Made by a program: the position numbers and the translations under genes. Below are positions 28,690 to 38,157 of a stretch of DNA of 64,000 nucleotides, piece by piece; position 1 is the first letter of the stretch; each line of letters opens with the position of its first letter. The notes beneath the pieces were generated by a model, which saw only the letters and a list, made by a program, of their open reading frames with translations, did not search any database and was not told the origin of the DNA. Location of the stretch: positions 1,434,001 to 1,498,000 of the forward strand of contig CP087965.1 of the NCBI GenBank assembly GCA_024703855.1, in the 5' to 3' direction. This stretch comes from Polaromonas sp. P2-4 (GTDB lineage: Bacteria; Pseudomonadota; Gammaproteobacteria; Burkholderiales; Burkholderiaceae_C).

Positions 28690-29502
28690 ATGTCCTACCA
28701 AAACATCAGCTATGCCGTAGAAGACGGCCTTGCGCGCCTCACGCTCAACCGCCCGGACAAGCTCAACAGCTTCACCGTCGCCATGCACCTCGAAGTGCAT
28801 GGCGCGCTCGATGCGGCGGCGGCAGACCCGCTGGTCCGTGCCTTGGTGCTGACCGGCGCTGGCCGTGGGTTTTGCGCCGGGCAGGACCTGAGTGACCGTG
28901 CCGTATCGGCTGGGCCGACGGGTTCCGACGGTAGTGCGGTTAAGCCCGATCTGGGCGAGTCGATTGAGAAGTACTACGGCCCTCTGGTGCTTCGCCTGCG
29001 CGCCATGCCCAAACCCGTGGTCTGCGCCGTCAATGGGGTGGCGGCCGGCGCAGGTGCCAACATCGCCCTGGCGTGTGACATCGTGATTGCTGTTGAGACC
29101 GCCCGTTTTATCCAGCCCTTTTGCAATCTGGGCCTGGTGCCCGATGCCGGTGGCACCTGGTTTTTACCGCAGTTGGTGGGGCGCTCACGCGCCATGGGCC
29201 TGGCTTTGCTGGGTGACACCGTTAGCGCAGAGCAGGCTGCGCATTGGGGTTTGATCTGGAAATGTGTGCCTGCTGCCGACTTCGATGCCGAGGTGAGCAC
29301 CGTAGCGCGCAAACTGGCCAATGGCCCCACCTTGGGCTTGACCCGCACCAAACAGGCCATTGACGCGGCGGCCACCAGCACCCTGAGCGAACAGCTCAAC
29401 CGCGAGCGCGATTTCCAGCGTGAACTGGGTTACAGCCAGGACTATGCCGAGGGCATCAGCGCTTTCACGAACAAGCGCCCCCCGCAATTCACAGGCTGCT
29501 GA
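28690..29502 (+). CDS. paaG: Epoxyphenylacetyl-CoA isomerase PaaG
   Basis: 270 residues, crotonase fold. Converts ring-1,2-epoxyphenylacetyl-CoA to oxepin-CoA and also moves double bonds later in the pathway. Oxyanion-hole motifs GAGRGFCAGQDLSDR and NGVAAGAGANIALACD, and GLVPDAGGTWFLPQLVG with the catalytic Asp, are all present. Frame intact. Confidence 0.93.
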   Translation: MSYQNISYAVEDGLARLTLNRPDKLNSFTVAMHLEVHGALDAAAADPLVRALVLTGAGRGFCAGQDLSDRAVSAGPTGSDGSAVKPDLGESIEKYYGPLVLRLRAMPKPVVCAVNGVAAGAGANIALACDIVIAVETARFIQPFCNLGLVPDAGGTWFLPQLVGRSRAMGLALLGDTVSAEQAAHWGLIWKCVPAADFDAEVSTVARKLANGPTLGLTRTKQAIDAAATSTLSEQLNRERDFQRELGYSQDYAEGISAFTNKRPPQFTGC

Positions 29503-29556
29503 TTTTTCAGACGCGACCCAAACTGCCATCCACAACACCTGCACGAGGAGACATCG

Positions 29557-30878
29557 ATGCCTGCCCACGCCACCCCCACCGAACTGCTCGACCCCATCGA
29601 GCGAGCCAGTCGGGACGAAATCACCGCCTTGCAAATTCAGCGCCTCAAAACCACGCTGAACCATGTTTACCAAAACGTTGCGCACTACCGCAAGGCCTTT
29701 GACGATAAAGGCGTACACCCCGACGACCTGAAAGAACTCAGGGACTTGGCGAAATTCCCCTTCACCTGCAAGAAGGATCTGCGCGACAACTACCCGTTCG
29801 GGCTGTTCGCCGTGCCCAAGGAGCAGGTGTCGCGCATCCATGCGTCCTCAGGCACCACCGGCAAGCCGACCGTTGTGGGTTACACCAAGAACGACATCAA
29901 TAACTGGGCCGACCTGGTGGCGCGCTCCATTCGTGCCGCGGGCAGGGGAGAGCCGGCGACACCATGCACATCGCTTATGGCTATGGCCTGTTCACCGGCG
30001 GGCTGGGGGCGCACTACGGTGCCGAGCGTCTGGGCTGCACCGTGATTCCGATGTCGGGTGGGCAAACCGAAAAACAGGTGCAATTGATCCAGGACTTCAA
30101 GCCGCGCTTGATCATGGTGACGCCGTCCTACATGCAGGTGCTTATTGAAGAGTTCGCCCGGCAGGGAATCGATCCGCGCGACAGCTCGCTGAAGATCGGC
30201 ATCTTTGGCGCCGAGCCCTGGACCGAGGCCATGCGCCGCGAAATCGAGACCAATGCGGGCATCGACGCGGTCGATATTTATGGTTTGTCGGAGGTCATGG
30301 GGCCGGGTGTGGCCAGCGAGTGCATCGAGTCCAAGGACGGCCCGGTGATCTGGGAAGACCATTTCTACCCGGAAGTGATCGACCCCGAAACCGGCGAATT
30401 GCTGCCCGACGGCGAGGAAGGTGAGCTGGTCTTCACCTCGCTGACCAAGGAAGCCTTTCCCGTCATCCGCTACCGCACGCGCGACCTCACCCGGCTGCTG
30501 CCCCCCACCTCACGCGTTCCGCCGCATGGGCAAGATTGTGGGTCGCTCGGACGACATGCTGATCATCCGCGGCGTGAACGTGTTCCCGACGCAGATCGAG
30601 GAGCTGGTCCTCAAGCACGGCAAGCTCTCGCCGCTGTACCAGTTGATCGTGACCCTGCAATGGCCGGCTGGACGAAGTGGAAGTGCTGGCCGAACTGCAG
30701 AGCGCCGATGCCTGCAATGCCGTCCAACGACGTCGCCGACATCAGCCGCTGGCTGCAACAGCGCATCAAAACCATGGTGGGTATCAGCACCCGGGTGAGC
30801 GTGCTACCGCCCAACGCCATCGAACGTACGCAGACCGGCAAGTCGCGCCGCGTGATCGACAAACGACCCAAAGCCTGA
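29557..30878 (+). CDS. paaK: Phenylacetate-CoA ligase PaaK (multiple frameshifts)
   Basis: About 440 residues, adenylate-forming ligase that makes phenylacetyl-CoA. Seen: [14 protein letters not shown] (AMP phosphate loop), [40 protein letters not shown] and the C-terminal [24 protein letters not shown] and [15 protein letters not shown]. These lie in three different frames, with changes near 29950, 30510, 30660 and 30720. With that many errors it is either a poorly read stretch or a dead gene; the motif order is complete, so I favour the former. Confidence 0.85.
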
Positions 30879-30941
30879 GGAAAAAAACGCTATCAACCCT
30901 TTTCGCTGCTTCGCATTCATTCCCACCTGAGGAGACATTCC

Positions 30942-32093
30942 ATGAAAAAACATACCCTGATTGCCCTGGCCGCTGTACTGATGACGGCACAGGCCTTGCC
31001 TGTAGCCGCCCAGAGCAAAGACCCCATCCGCATCGGCGCGGTGCTGTCGACCACGGGGCCCGCTGGCTACCTTGGCGACCCGCAACTGAAGACCCTGCAA
31101 ACCTACCTCGCGCAAATCAACCAGGACGGTGGCGTGCTCGGACGCAAGCTCGAACTGGTTCACTATGACGATGCCTCCGAGGCCGGCAAGGCCAACGGTT
31201 TCGCCAAGCGGCTGATCGACGACGACAAGGTGGACCTGCTGATTGCGGGCACAACGACCGGGGCCACCATGGCGATGGCACCGTTGGTGGAGAAGGCGGG
31301 TGTTCCGCTGATCTCGTTGTCTGGCGCTGTGGTGGTGGTCGAACCTGTCAAGAAATGGATTTTCAAGACGCCACACACCGATCGTATGGCTGCCGAGAAA
31401 GTGTTTGAAGACATGAAAAAGCGTGGCTTCACCAAGGTGGGCCTGCTCAGTGAAACAAGCGGCTTTGGCCAGTCGGGCGCCAAGGAAACGCGCGCCGTGG
31501 CACAAAAGTACGGCATCACCCTGGTGGCCGATGAAACTTATGGCCCCAAGGACACCGATGTGACGGCGCAGCTGGCCAAGATTCGCGGGGTTTCAGGCAT
31601 TCAGGCCTTGTTCGTATTTGGTCTCGGGCAGGGGCCAGCGGTGGCCACCAAAAACGCGGCGCAACTGGGCATGAACCTGCCGCTGTACCAGTCACATGGT
31701 GTTGCTTCAAACGAGTTCATCAAGCTGGCCGGTAAAGCCGCCGAAGGCGTGCGCCTGCCGTCCCCGGCCTTGTTGGTCGCTAACGCACTGCCTGGCAACG
31801 ATCCACAAAAACCAGTTGTCACGAGCTACGCCGCAACCTACTGGAAGCAGTACAAAGACGAGCCGTCCACCTTTGGCGGCTATGCCCTTGACGCGCTGAT
31901 GCTGAGCGTGTCGGCCATCAAGACGGCAGGCGGCACCAACAAAGAAGCCGTGCGCAATGCATTGGAGAAGACCAAGGGCTTCATGGGCACCACCGGCCAA
32001 TTCAACTTGTCGGTCACAGACCACATGGGCTTGAATCTGTCGGCCTTCCGGATGGTGGAAGTCAAAGATGGCAGCTGGGTCTTGTTGAAGTAA
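30942..32093 (+). CDS. livK: Liv-type substrate-binding protein of the paa locus
   Basis: 383 residues. Signal peptide MKKHTLIALAAVLMTAQALPVAAQ, then IRIGAVLSTTGPAGYLGDPQ and a type I periplasmic binding fold. GAGGAGACATTCC precedes the ATG. It opens a KHMGF importer block that directly follows paaK and precedes paaI, so the likely ligand is phenylacetate or a close aromatic acid; this is inferred from position only. Confidence 0.88.
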   Translation: MKKHTLIALAAVLMTAQALPVAAQSKDPIRIGAVLSTTGPAGYLGDPQLKTLQTYLAQINQDGGVLGRKLELVHYDDASEAGKANGFAKRLIDDDKVDLLIAGTTTGATMAMAPLVEKAGVPLISLSGAVVVVEPVKKWIFKTPHTDRMAAEKVFEDMKKRGFTKVGLLSETSGFGQSGAKETRAVAQKYGITLVADETYGPKDTDVTAQLAKIRGVSGIQALFVFGLGQGPAVATKNAAQLGMNLPLYQSHGVASNEFIKLAGKAAEGVRLPSPALLVANALPGNDPQKPVVTSYAATYWKQYKDEPSTFGGYALDALMLSVSAIKTAGGTNKEAVRNALEKTKGFMGTTGQFNLSVTDHMGLNLSAFRMVEVKDGSWVLLK

Positions 32094-32100
32094 GCGCGCC

Positions 32101-32976
32101 ATGCTCGCCCAGTTTTTGCAATTCCTGTTCTCCGGTTTGACCATCGGCGCGACCTATGCGTTGGCCGCGTTGGGGTTCGCCATCATTTACAACGCCAGCG
32201 GCGTGATCAACTTTGCCCAGGGTGAGTTCATCATGCTGGGCGGCATGGCGGCGGTTGTGTTGGCGGGCTTGGGCCTGCCGCTGCCACTGGCCATCGCGCT
32301 GGCCGTTGTGGTGTCGGGTGCCGTGGGTGCCTTGATTGAGAAATTCGCCATCGAACCTGCAGGCCGTGCCGATGTGGTGCCGCTGATCATCATCACCATC
32401 GGTGCTTCGCTGGTCGTGCGGGGCCTGGTGCAGGTCGTCCTTGGCAAGGGCACGCACGCGCTGACCGCCTTTTCAGGCGAGCAACCCTTTGTGATCGCCG
32501 GGGCCACCCTGCTACCCCAAAGCCTGTGGGTGCTGAGCGTTGCCGCCGTGGTGGTGACGGCGCTTGGCTGGTTTTTTGGTCGCACCGCACAGGGCAAGGC
32601 CATGCTCGCCACATCGCACAACAAGCTGGCGGCCGAACTGGTGGGCATCAATACCAAGTCGGTTCTTCTGCTGTCGTTCGTGCTGTCCGGGGCACTGGGC
32701 GCGGTGGGCGGCGTTCTGCTGGCCCCCATCACCTACACCTCGTATGACGTGGGCATCATGCTGGGCCTCAAAGGCTTTGTGGCAGCCACGCTCGGAGGCT
32801 TGGGGCATGGCATGGGCGCGGTGGTGGGTGGCTTGCTGCTCGGGGTGCTGGAGGCCATGACGGCAGGCTATGTGTCATCGGCCTATAAGGACGCGATGCC
32901 CTTTGTGCTGATCTTGCTGGTGCTGTTCTTCATGCCGAGCGGTTTGTTCGGCGCCAAAACCATCGACCGGGTTTGA
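32101..32976 (+). CDS. livH: ABC transporter permease LivH (paa locus)
   Basis: 291 residues, membrane permease. Typical LFSGLTIGATYALAALGFAIIYNASGVINFAQGEF near the N-terminus, loop LVGINTKSVLLLSF and C-terminal FMPSGLFGAKTIDRV. Seven bases after the binding-protein gene; frame intact. Confidence 0.92.
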   Translation: MLAQFLQFLFSGLTIGATYALAALGFAIIYNASGVINFAQGEFIMLGGMAAVVLAGLGLPLPLAIALAVVVSGAVGALIEKFAIEPAGRADVVPLIIITIGASLVVRGLVQVVLGKGTHALTAFSGEQPFVIAGATLLPQSLWVLSVAAVVVTALGWFFGRTAQGKAMLATSHNKLAAELVGINTKSVLLLSFVLSGALGAVGGVLLAPITYTSYDVGIMLGLKGFVAATLGGLGHGMGAVVGGLLLGVLEAMTAGYVSSAYKDAMPFVLILLVLFFMPSGLFGAKTIDRV

Positions 32977-32995
32977 ACCTGGAAAAAATCTTCGC

Positions 32996-33937
32996 ATGAA
33001 CAAGCTCTCTTCCTCTACCCGTGGCCTGTTTCTGCTGGCCTTCGTCCTGCTGTGCCTGCCGCTGGCTTTGCCCAACAGCTTTTACTACGACGTGGCCATC
33101 CGCATCGCCATCAACGCGGTGATCGCCATTGGCCTGAATCTGCTGATTGGCTACACCGGCCAGATTAGTCTGGGCCACGCGGGCTTCTTCGGCCTGGGTG
33201 CCTACGCCTCGGCCATTTTGACCTCGCGCTACGGTTGGCCACCTGCTTTGGCGCTGGCGGCGGCGGCAAGTGGCATGGCGGCTTTGGCGCTGTTGGTCGC
33301 TCGCCCCGTGCTGCGCCTCAAGGGGCATTACCTGGCCATGGCCACCTTGGGGCTGGGCATCATCATCATGATCGTGCTCACCAACGAGTCGGCCCTTACC
33401 GGTGGGCCTGACGGCATGTCCGTGCCAGCGTTCTCGGTGTTCGGCTGGGAAATCAGCGGCGAGAAAAACTGGTACGCGGTTTGCGCTGCAGCCTTGCTCG
33501 TCATGGCGTGGGCCGCGATTAACCTGATCAATGCACCCGGGGGCCGGGCGTTGCAAGCGATTCACGGCTCGGAGATCGCCGCCTTTGCCGTGGGCGTGGA
33601 CGTAACGGCCATGAAGATTCGGGTGTTCGTGTTGTCCGCCGTGGTGGCCAGCGTGATGGGCAGCCTGAGCGCCCATTACGTTGGCTTCATCACGCCCGGC
33701 ATCGCCGGATTCCAGCACTCGATTGAGCTGGTGACCATGGTGGTGCTGGGGGGTATGGCCTCTGTGCTCGGCTCCATCGTGGGTGCCGTTGTGTTGACGT
33801 TATTGCCCCAGTTGCTCTCTACGCTGGAAGGCTGGGAAACCGTGGCCTTTGGCGTCGTGCTCATGGCGAGCATGATCTTTCTCCCCAAAGGCGTGGTGCC
33901 CACCTTGCGTGCCAGGTTGAACCGGAGCGCTGCATGA
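32996..33937 (+). CDS. livM: ABC transporter permease LivM (paa locus)
   Basis: 313 residues, second permease. Conserved GLNLLIGYTGQISLGHAGFFGLGAY, ALTGGPDGMSVPAFSVFGWEI and HGSEIAAFAVGVDVTAMKIRVFVLSA. Frame intact. Its TGA overlaps the livG start. Confidence 0.92.
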   Translation: MNKLSSSTRGLFLLAFVLLCLPLALPNSFYYDVAIRIAINAVIAIGLNLLIGYTGQISLGHAGFFGLGAYASAILTSRYGWPPALALAAAASGMAALALLVARPVLRLKGHYLAMATLGLGIIIMIVLTNESALTGGPDGMSVPAFSVFGWEISGEKNWYAVCAAALLVMAWAAINLINAPGGRALQAIHGSEIAAFAVGVDVTAMKIRVFVLSAVVASVMGSLSAHYVGFITPGIAGFQHSIELVTMVVLGGMASVLGSIVGAVVLTLLPQLLSTLEGWETVAFGVVLMASMIFLPKGVVPTLRARLNRSAA

Positions 33938-34746
33938 ACTCACTGGAAGTCAAGTCACTGACCAAGGTCTTTGGTGGCCTGTATGCAGTGCAGGATGCGA
34001 GCTTCAATGTCCGAAAGGGAACGGTTCATTCACTCATCGGTCCGAATGGCGCAGGCAAGACCACGCTGATCAACCTCATCACCGGCATGTACACCCCGAC
34101 CTCAGGCCAAGTGCTGTTTGAGTCGCAGGACATCACAGGCCTGGCGCCGCAGAAACTGGCCGCACGCGGTATGGCACGCACTTTTCAGAACCTGCAGGTG
34201 TGCATGAACATGAGCGCCATTGAGAATGTCATGGTCGGTGCCCATCTGCGGCAAAACACGGGACTGATCGCCGGGCTGCTGTCCTTGCCGCGCTTGCGCG
34301 CCGACGACAGGGCCTGCCGCGCCGAGGCCTTGGAGGTGATGGCCCAGGTGGGTGTTGCCGTTTATGCCGATGCGCAGGCGAGCCAGATGTCTTACGGCGC
34401 GCTCAAGCGCCTTGAAATTGCCCGGGCGCTCATGACCCACCCCAAGATGATGTTGATGGACGAACCGGCGGCGGGGCTGAATCCGACGGAGACTGCGGAA
34501 GTGGGGCAATTGATACGGCGCCTGGCCGACCAAGGCTTGACGGTTCTGCTGGTGGAGCATGACATGCCCTTGGTCATGGGCATCTCCAACACCATCACTG
34601 TGCTCGATCATGGCAAAAAATTGGCCGAGGGCACACCCGCAGAGGTGCGCGCAAACCCCGAGGTGATTGCGGCCTACCTTGGTGCAGAAGTAGACGAGGA
34701 AATGGATAACGAAGTGGAAAGTCAAGCACAAGAGGAGCTTGCATGA
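33934..34746 (+). CDS. livG: ABC transporter ATPase LivG (paa locus)
   Basis: 270 residues. Walker A GPNGAGKTTLINLITG, signature-like MSYGALKRLEIARALM, Walker B MMLMDEPAAGLNP, and VEHDMPLVMGIS. The ATG overlaps livM's stop (ATGA, 33934-33937) and its own stop overlaps livF. A short acidic C-terminal tail (EVDEEMDNEVESQAQEE) is unusual for the family. Confidence 0.92.
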   Translation: MNSLEVKSLTKVFGGLYAVQDASFNVRKGTVHSLIGPNGAGKTTLINLITGMYTPTSGQVLFESQDITGLAPQKLAARGMARTFQNLQVCMNMSAIENVMVGAHLRQNTGLIAGLLSLPRLRADDRACRAEALEVMAQVGVAVYADAQASQMSYGALKRLEIARALMTHPKMMLMDEPAAGLNPTETAEVGQLIRRLADQGLTVLLVEHDMPLVMGISNTITVLDHGKKLAEGTPAEVRANPEVIAAYLGAEVDEEMDNEVESQAQEELA

Positions 34747-35495
34747 CCCCGCCCATAACCGTACCCGCCACCCAACCCGCGGCCGAGCCTGTGGCGTTGT
34801 TGTCCGTCAAGGCGCTGAGTAGCCACTATGGCCGCATCCAGGCGTTGCACAGCGTGGACCTCACCGTCAAAACCGGGCAGCTGGTTGCGCTGGTCGGTGC
34901 TAACGGCGCTGGCAAGACGACGCTGCTGCGCTCTATTTCCGGCGTTCAACCGGTGAGCAGCGGCAGTATTGATTTTTTGCAGCAAGACATCAGCCGCATG
35001 GTGGCGAGCCAGCGTGTGCGCGCAGGCATCAGCCAGGTGCCCGAGGGCCGACAGGTCTTCGCGCCCATGACGGTTGAAGACAATTTGCGATTGGGTGCTT
35101 TCTCGCGCGGCAAGGCTGAGATGGCCCACAGCCTGGCGGCCATGTACGAGCTGTTTCCCATCCTGCATAAAAGCGCCACCTGCCCGCGGGCACTTTGTCA
35201 GGCGGCCAGCAGCAAATGCTTGCCATGGCGCGCGCTGATGGCCAAGCCCAGGCTACTGCTGCTGGACGAGCCCAGCATGGGTCTGGCACCGCTGATTGTT
35301 CGGGAAATATTTCAACTCATTCAGAAGCTGCGCGACCAAGGCATCACCATTTTGGTGGTGGAGCAGAACGCCCGCGCTGCGCTGTCCATCGCCGACCAGG
35401 GCTATGTGATGGAACTGGGCCGCATCGTGATGTCGGGCCGGGGGACTGAGTTGCTCAAGGACGAAAAGATCAGGCAAGCCTATTTGGGGATGTAG
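34743..35495 (+). CDS. livF: ABC transporter ATPase LivF (paa locus, local double frameshift)
   Basis: 250 residues. Walker A GANGAGKTTLLRSISG, Walker B LLLLDEPSMGLAPLIVREIF, VVEQNARAALSIADQ. Between about 35170 and 35237 the literal frame is wrong: the signature LSGGQQQMLAMARA is encoded there in the neighbouring frame, so two compensating small indels are likely. Read literally, the protein would lack the ABC signature and could not work. Confidence 0.88.
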   Translation: MTPPITVPATQPAAEPVALLSVKALSSHYGRIQALHSVDLTVKTGQLVALVGANGAGKTTLLRSISGVQPVSSGSIDFLQQDISRMVASQRVRAGISQVPEGRQVFAPMTVEDNLRLGAFSRGKAEMAHSLAAMYELFPILHKSATCPRALCQAASSKCLPWRALMAKPRLLLLDEPSMGLAPLIVREIFQLIQKLRDQGITILVVEQNARAALSIADQGYVMELGRIVMSGRGTELLKDEKIRQAYLGM

Positions 35496-35560
35496 CAATG
35501 ACCGTGGACGGGCCCGCCCCAACACATCGGCTAACAACCAAGGGAACGAAGGAATACAAG

Positions 35561-36016
35561 ATGGAACCCCACATGAACCCGCAACAGATTGCAGATGCCG
35601 TGGCGATTGGCATGATGGCCAAAGACCGTGCCTCACGTGGCTTGGGGCTGCGTGTAACCCACATCAGCCCTGGTGCGGCCCACATCGAGATGGCGGTGCG
35701 TGAGGACATGCTCAACGGGTTTGATATCTGCCACGGCGGATTCATCACCCTGCTGGCAGACTCGGCCTTTGCTTTCGCCTGCAACTCTTACAACGAGCTC
35801 ACGGTGGCCTCCTCGCTGAATATCGACTTCATCACGCCCGTGCGTGGTGGCGACATCCTCACAGCACGCGCAACGGAGGTCAGCCAGAGCGGCCGAACGG
35901 GGGTTTATGACGTGGAGGTTAGCAACCAGAACGGCGTGCGTGTGGCGGTTTTTCGCGGGCGCTCTCACCGCATGAAAGGCAAGCCCGTAGTGCCTCATCT
36001 CGGTTCAATGAACTGA
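35561..36016 (+). CDS. paaI: Phenylacetyl-CoA/hydroxyphenylacetyl-CoA thioesterase PaaI
   Basis: About 151 residues, hot-dog fold thioesterase that releases CoA from dead-end intermediates. Motifs: DMLNGFDICHGGFITLLADSAFAFACNS (catalytic region) and ASSLNIDFITPVRGGDILTARATE. The ATG at 35561 follows GAAGGAATACAAG; 35573 and 35498 are alternatives. Last gene of the paa set. No paaF, paaH, paaJ or MaoC-type hydratase genes are in the window, so beta-oxidation steps must be encoded elsewhere. Confidence 0.9.
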   Translation: MEPHMNPQQIADAVAIGMMAKDRASRGLGLRVTHISPGAAHIEMAVREDMLNGFDICHGGFITLLADSAFAFACNSYNELTVASSLNIDFITPVRGGDILTARATEVSQSGRTGVYDVEVSNQNGVRVAVFRGRSHRMKGKPVVPHLGSMN

Positions 36017-36116
36017 GCAAGGATCAACTCACGCTCTTTGTTCTAAATGCATTTCGGCGAAAAAGGGATAGTTGTGTTTGAATGGAGTCACGCCGCTCAA
36101 CAACACGGAGTGCTCG

Positions 36117-37122
36117 ATGGAATCCACCCAAGTCGTTCCCCAAGCGCCCACCTTCACGCTACCCATCGCGAAGGTGCGAAGTGTGTACCAAACCGCAGAT
36201 GTCGAGCGCAAGCTCGACAAGCTGCAAAATAGCGAGTCACGCGAGCACGATAGCTTGCGCAGCACCTATGAGCGCATGCTCGAACGGGGTCCTGAACGCT
36301 TTCAGATGAAGCCCAGTGGCATTCCCCGAAATGGCGTCCCTCTATGACGCGCTCCCTAATTTCACCGACGTGCTCGACGACGTGCGGCGTCATGTAGCCC
36401 TAAGCCAGGACAGCGCGGATGGCCTGGAGGTCACGCCCATGCTGCTGCTGGGCATGCCTGGCATAGGCAAGACGCATTTCGCCAAACAGATGGCCGACCT
36501 GATCGGCACAGGCATGAACCTGGTGTCCATGGGCTCTCTCACGGCCGGCTGGGTGTTGTCCGGCTCTGCATCCCAGTGGAAGGGTGCCAAGCCAGGCAAA
36601 GTGTTCGAATCACTGGTGGACGGCAGATACGCCAACCCAGTGATCGTGATCGATGAGATTGACAAGGCCGCCAGCGACGCCCAGTACGACCCGCTTGGGT
36701 CCCTGTACAGCCTGCTCGAACACGACACGGCCTCCTCCTTTGTGGACGAGTTTGCGGAAGTGCCAATAGATGCGAGCCAGGTACTATGGATCATGACGGC
36801 CAATGATGCGCGCGGCATCCCTAACCCGATCCTGAACCGGATGAATGTGTTTGAGATTCAGCCGCTCACGTCCAGCCAGGCGCGGCACATCGCACTGCGC
36901 CTCTACCAATCGATCCGATCCAGCCACGATTGGGGCTCCCGGTTCGATGACGCACCGTCCGACGATTTACTGGACAAGCTGGCCACGCTGGTACCCCGGG
37001 AAATGCGTCGGGCCTTGATGGCGGCGTTCGGCAACGCGCGACTGGCAAGCCGGGGCATGCTGCAGGTGGATGACCTTCCACGCTGCACGGCCAGCAAGGG
37101 CCGGATCGGGTTTGTGCAATAG
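36117..37122 (+). CDS. AAA+ family ATPase (Lon-like AAA module, frameshifted)
   Basis: About 335 residues. The N-terminal 70 residues (MESTQVVPQAPTFTLPIAK ..., start at 36117 after a CACGGAG site) have no known domain. The rest is an AAA+ module: LLLGMPGIGKTHFAKQMAD (Walker A), NPVIVIDEIDKAASD (Walker B), VLWIMTANDARGIPNPILNRM (sensor 1 and arginine finger). The frame changes near 36320, in SGIP-EMASLYDALP. No protease domain follows, so it may act as a stand-alone unfoldase or regulator. Function unknown. Confidence 0.72.
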
Positions 37123-37186
37123 GTCGAGCGATTCTGAGCCCCCGCTCTGCCCCAGTCGGTCGGGCACTCCCTTTGCGCGGATCACA

Positions 37187-37489
37187 CCTTATCTACCCCC
37201 AAAGAGAGCACTCGAAAGCATCGTCGTCGCACGCACCGACCCGGACCTGATGGCCAGGATCCTGCCGGTGATGGAGCGTTACCGCGTCACCTGCGACGAC
37301 ATCTGGATGGGTGTGTTCAAAAAAGCCGGCGTACCCACCAAGCGGGCCCGCGTGCTGCTGAACCTGAGCCTGAACCTCGTCCGGGGCATGGGCTTAAACC
37401 GTCTCTGGCGACATGACGACGCGCATTACCAGATCTACCTCAAGGAATGGATCACGATGGCGAACCAGCAGTTGGCGCAGCTGAAGTAG
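37187..37489 (+). pseudogene. C-terminal remnant of a TetR-family regulator
   Basis: About 100 residues, ALESIVVARTDPDLMARILPV ... KKAGVPTKRARVLLNLSLNLVRGMGLNRL ... YQIYLKEWITMANQQLAQLK, resemble the ligand domain of TetR regulators. The N-terminal DNA-binding helix-turn-helix is absent; upstream sequence belongs to the AAA+ gene. It may be what is left of a regulator such as PaaR, the TetR-type second repressor of phenylacetate genes in some betaproteobacteria, but that identity is a guess. Confidence 0.5.
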
Positions 37490-37507
37490 CGGACTCGCCG
37501 CCGCACC

Positions 37508-38157
37508 TCACTCGGCATCGGGCTGGCGCGAAGGAGCCGCCGCAGCGAAAGCAGGCAGTGCCTGGCACGTGTTGAATATCGCCGTCAATGTCGGGCAGCC
37601 CGACAAATCAACATTGAAACGCTGGGCGCTGAAAACCTGCGGTACCAGGCAGCAGTCGGCCATTGTCGGCGTGTCGCCAAAACAGAAGGCGCCGGTGCGG
37701 CGGTGCTGCTGAATTTGCGCTTCGATCGCCTCCAGGCCCAAAGTGATCCAGTGTGCGATCCATTCGCTTTTCTTTTTTCCGAAATCTCCATGGAGCCGGT
37801 CAGATACTTCAGCACCCGCAGGTTGTTGATCGGGTGAATGTCGCAGGCGATGCCCAGCGACAACTGGCGCACAAAAGCCCGGTCAGCCGGCGACTGCGGC
37901 AGTAGCGGCACCTGCGGATACACCTCGTCGAGGTACTCCATGATCGCCAGTGACTGACTGATCTGCACACCCTCTTCGCTCAACACCGGCACCAACGCCT
38001 GCGGGTTGATGGCGCGAAACGCCTCGCCAAACTGTTCGCCGCCGTTGCGGTTGAGGTGAATGAACACATGCTCGGCCTGAAGACACTTGAGGTTCATCGC
38101 GATGCGCACGCGGTACGCAGCCGAGCTGCGAAAGTAGGTGTGAAGGATGCGGCCCAT
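37508..38157 (-). CDS. nagL: Zeta-class GST, probable maleylpyruvate isomerase NagL (frameshifted)
   Basis: About 216 residues. N-terminal GST motif YFRSSAAYRVRIAMNLK, then ALVPVLSEEGVQISQSLAIMEYLDE (GSH binding) and CDIHPINNLRVLKYL. The frame changes at an A6 run near 37770; one added A gives SEWIAHWITLGLEAIEAQI. Family members isomerise maleylacetoacetate or maleylpyruvate with glutathione. The operon also encodes gentisate dioxygenase and fumarylpyruvate hydrolase, so maleylpyruvate is the logical substrate. Starts immediately before the livF stop codon. Confidence 0.82.

Noticed and set aside
37508..38157. Maleylacetoacetate isomerase of tyrosine degradation
   Set aside because: Sequence family allows it, but no homogentisate genes are near, while gentisate dioxygenase and fumarylpyruvate hydrolase are in the same operon.
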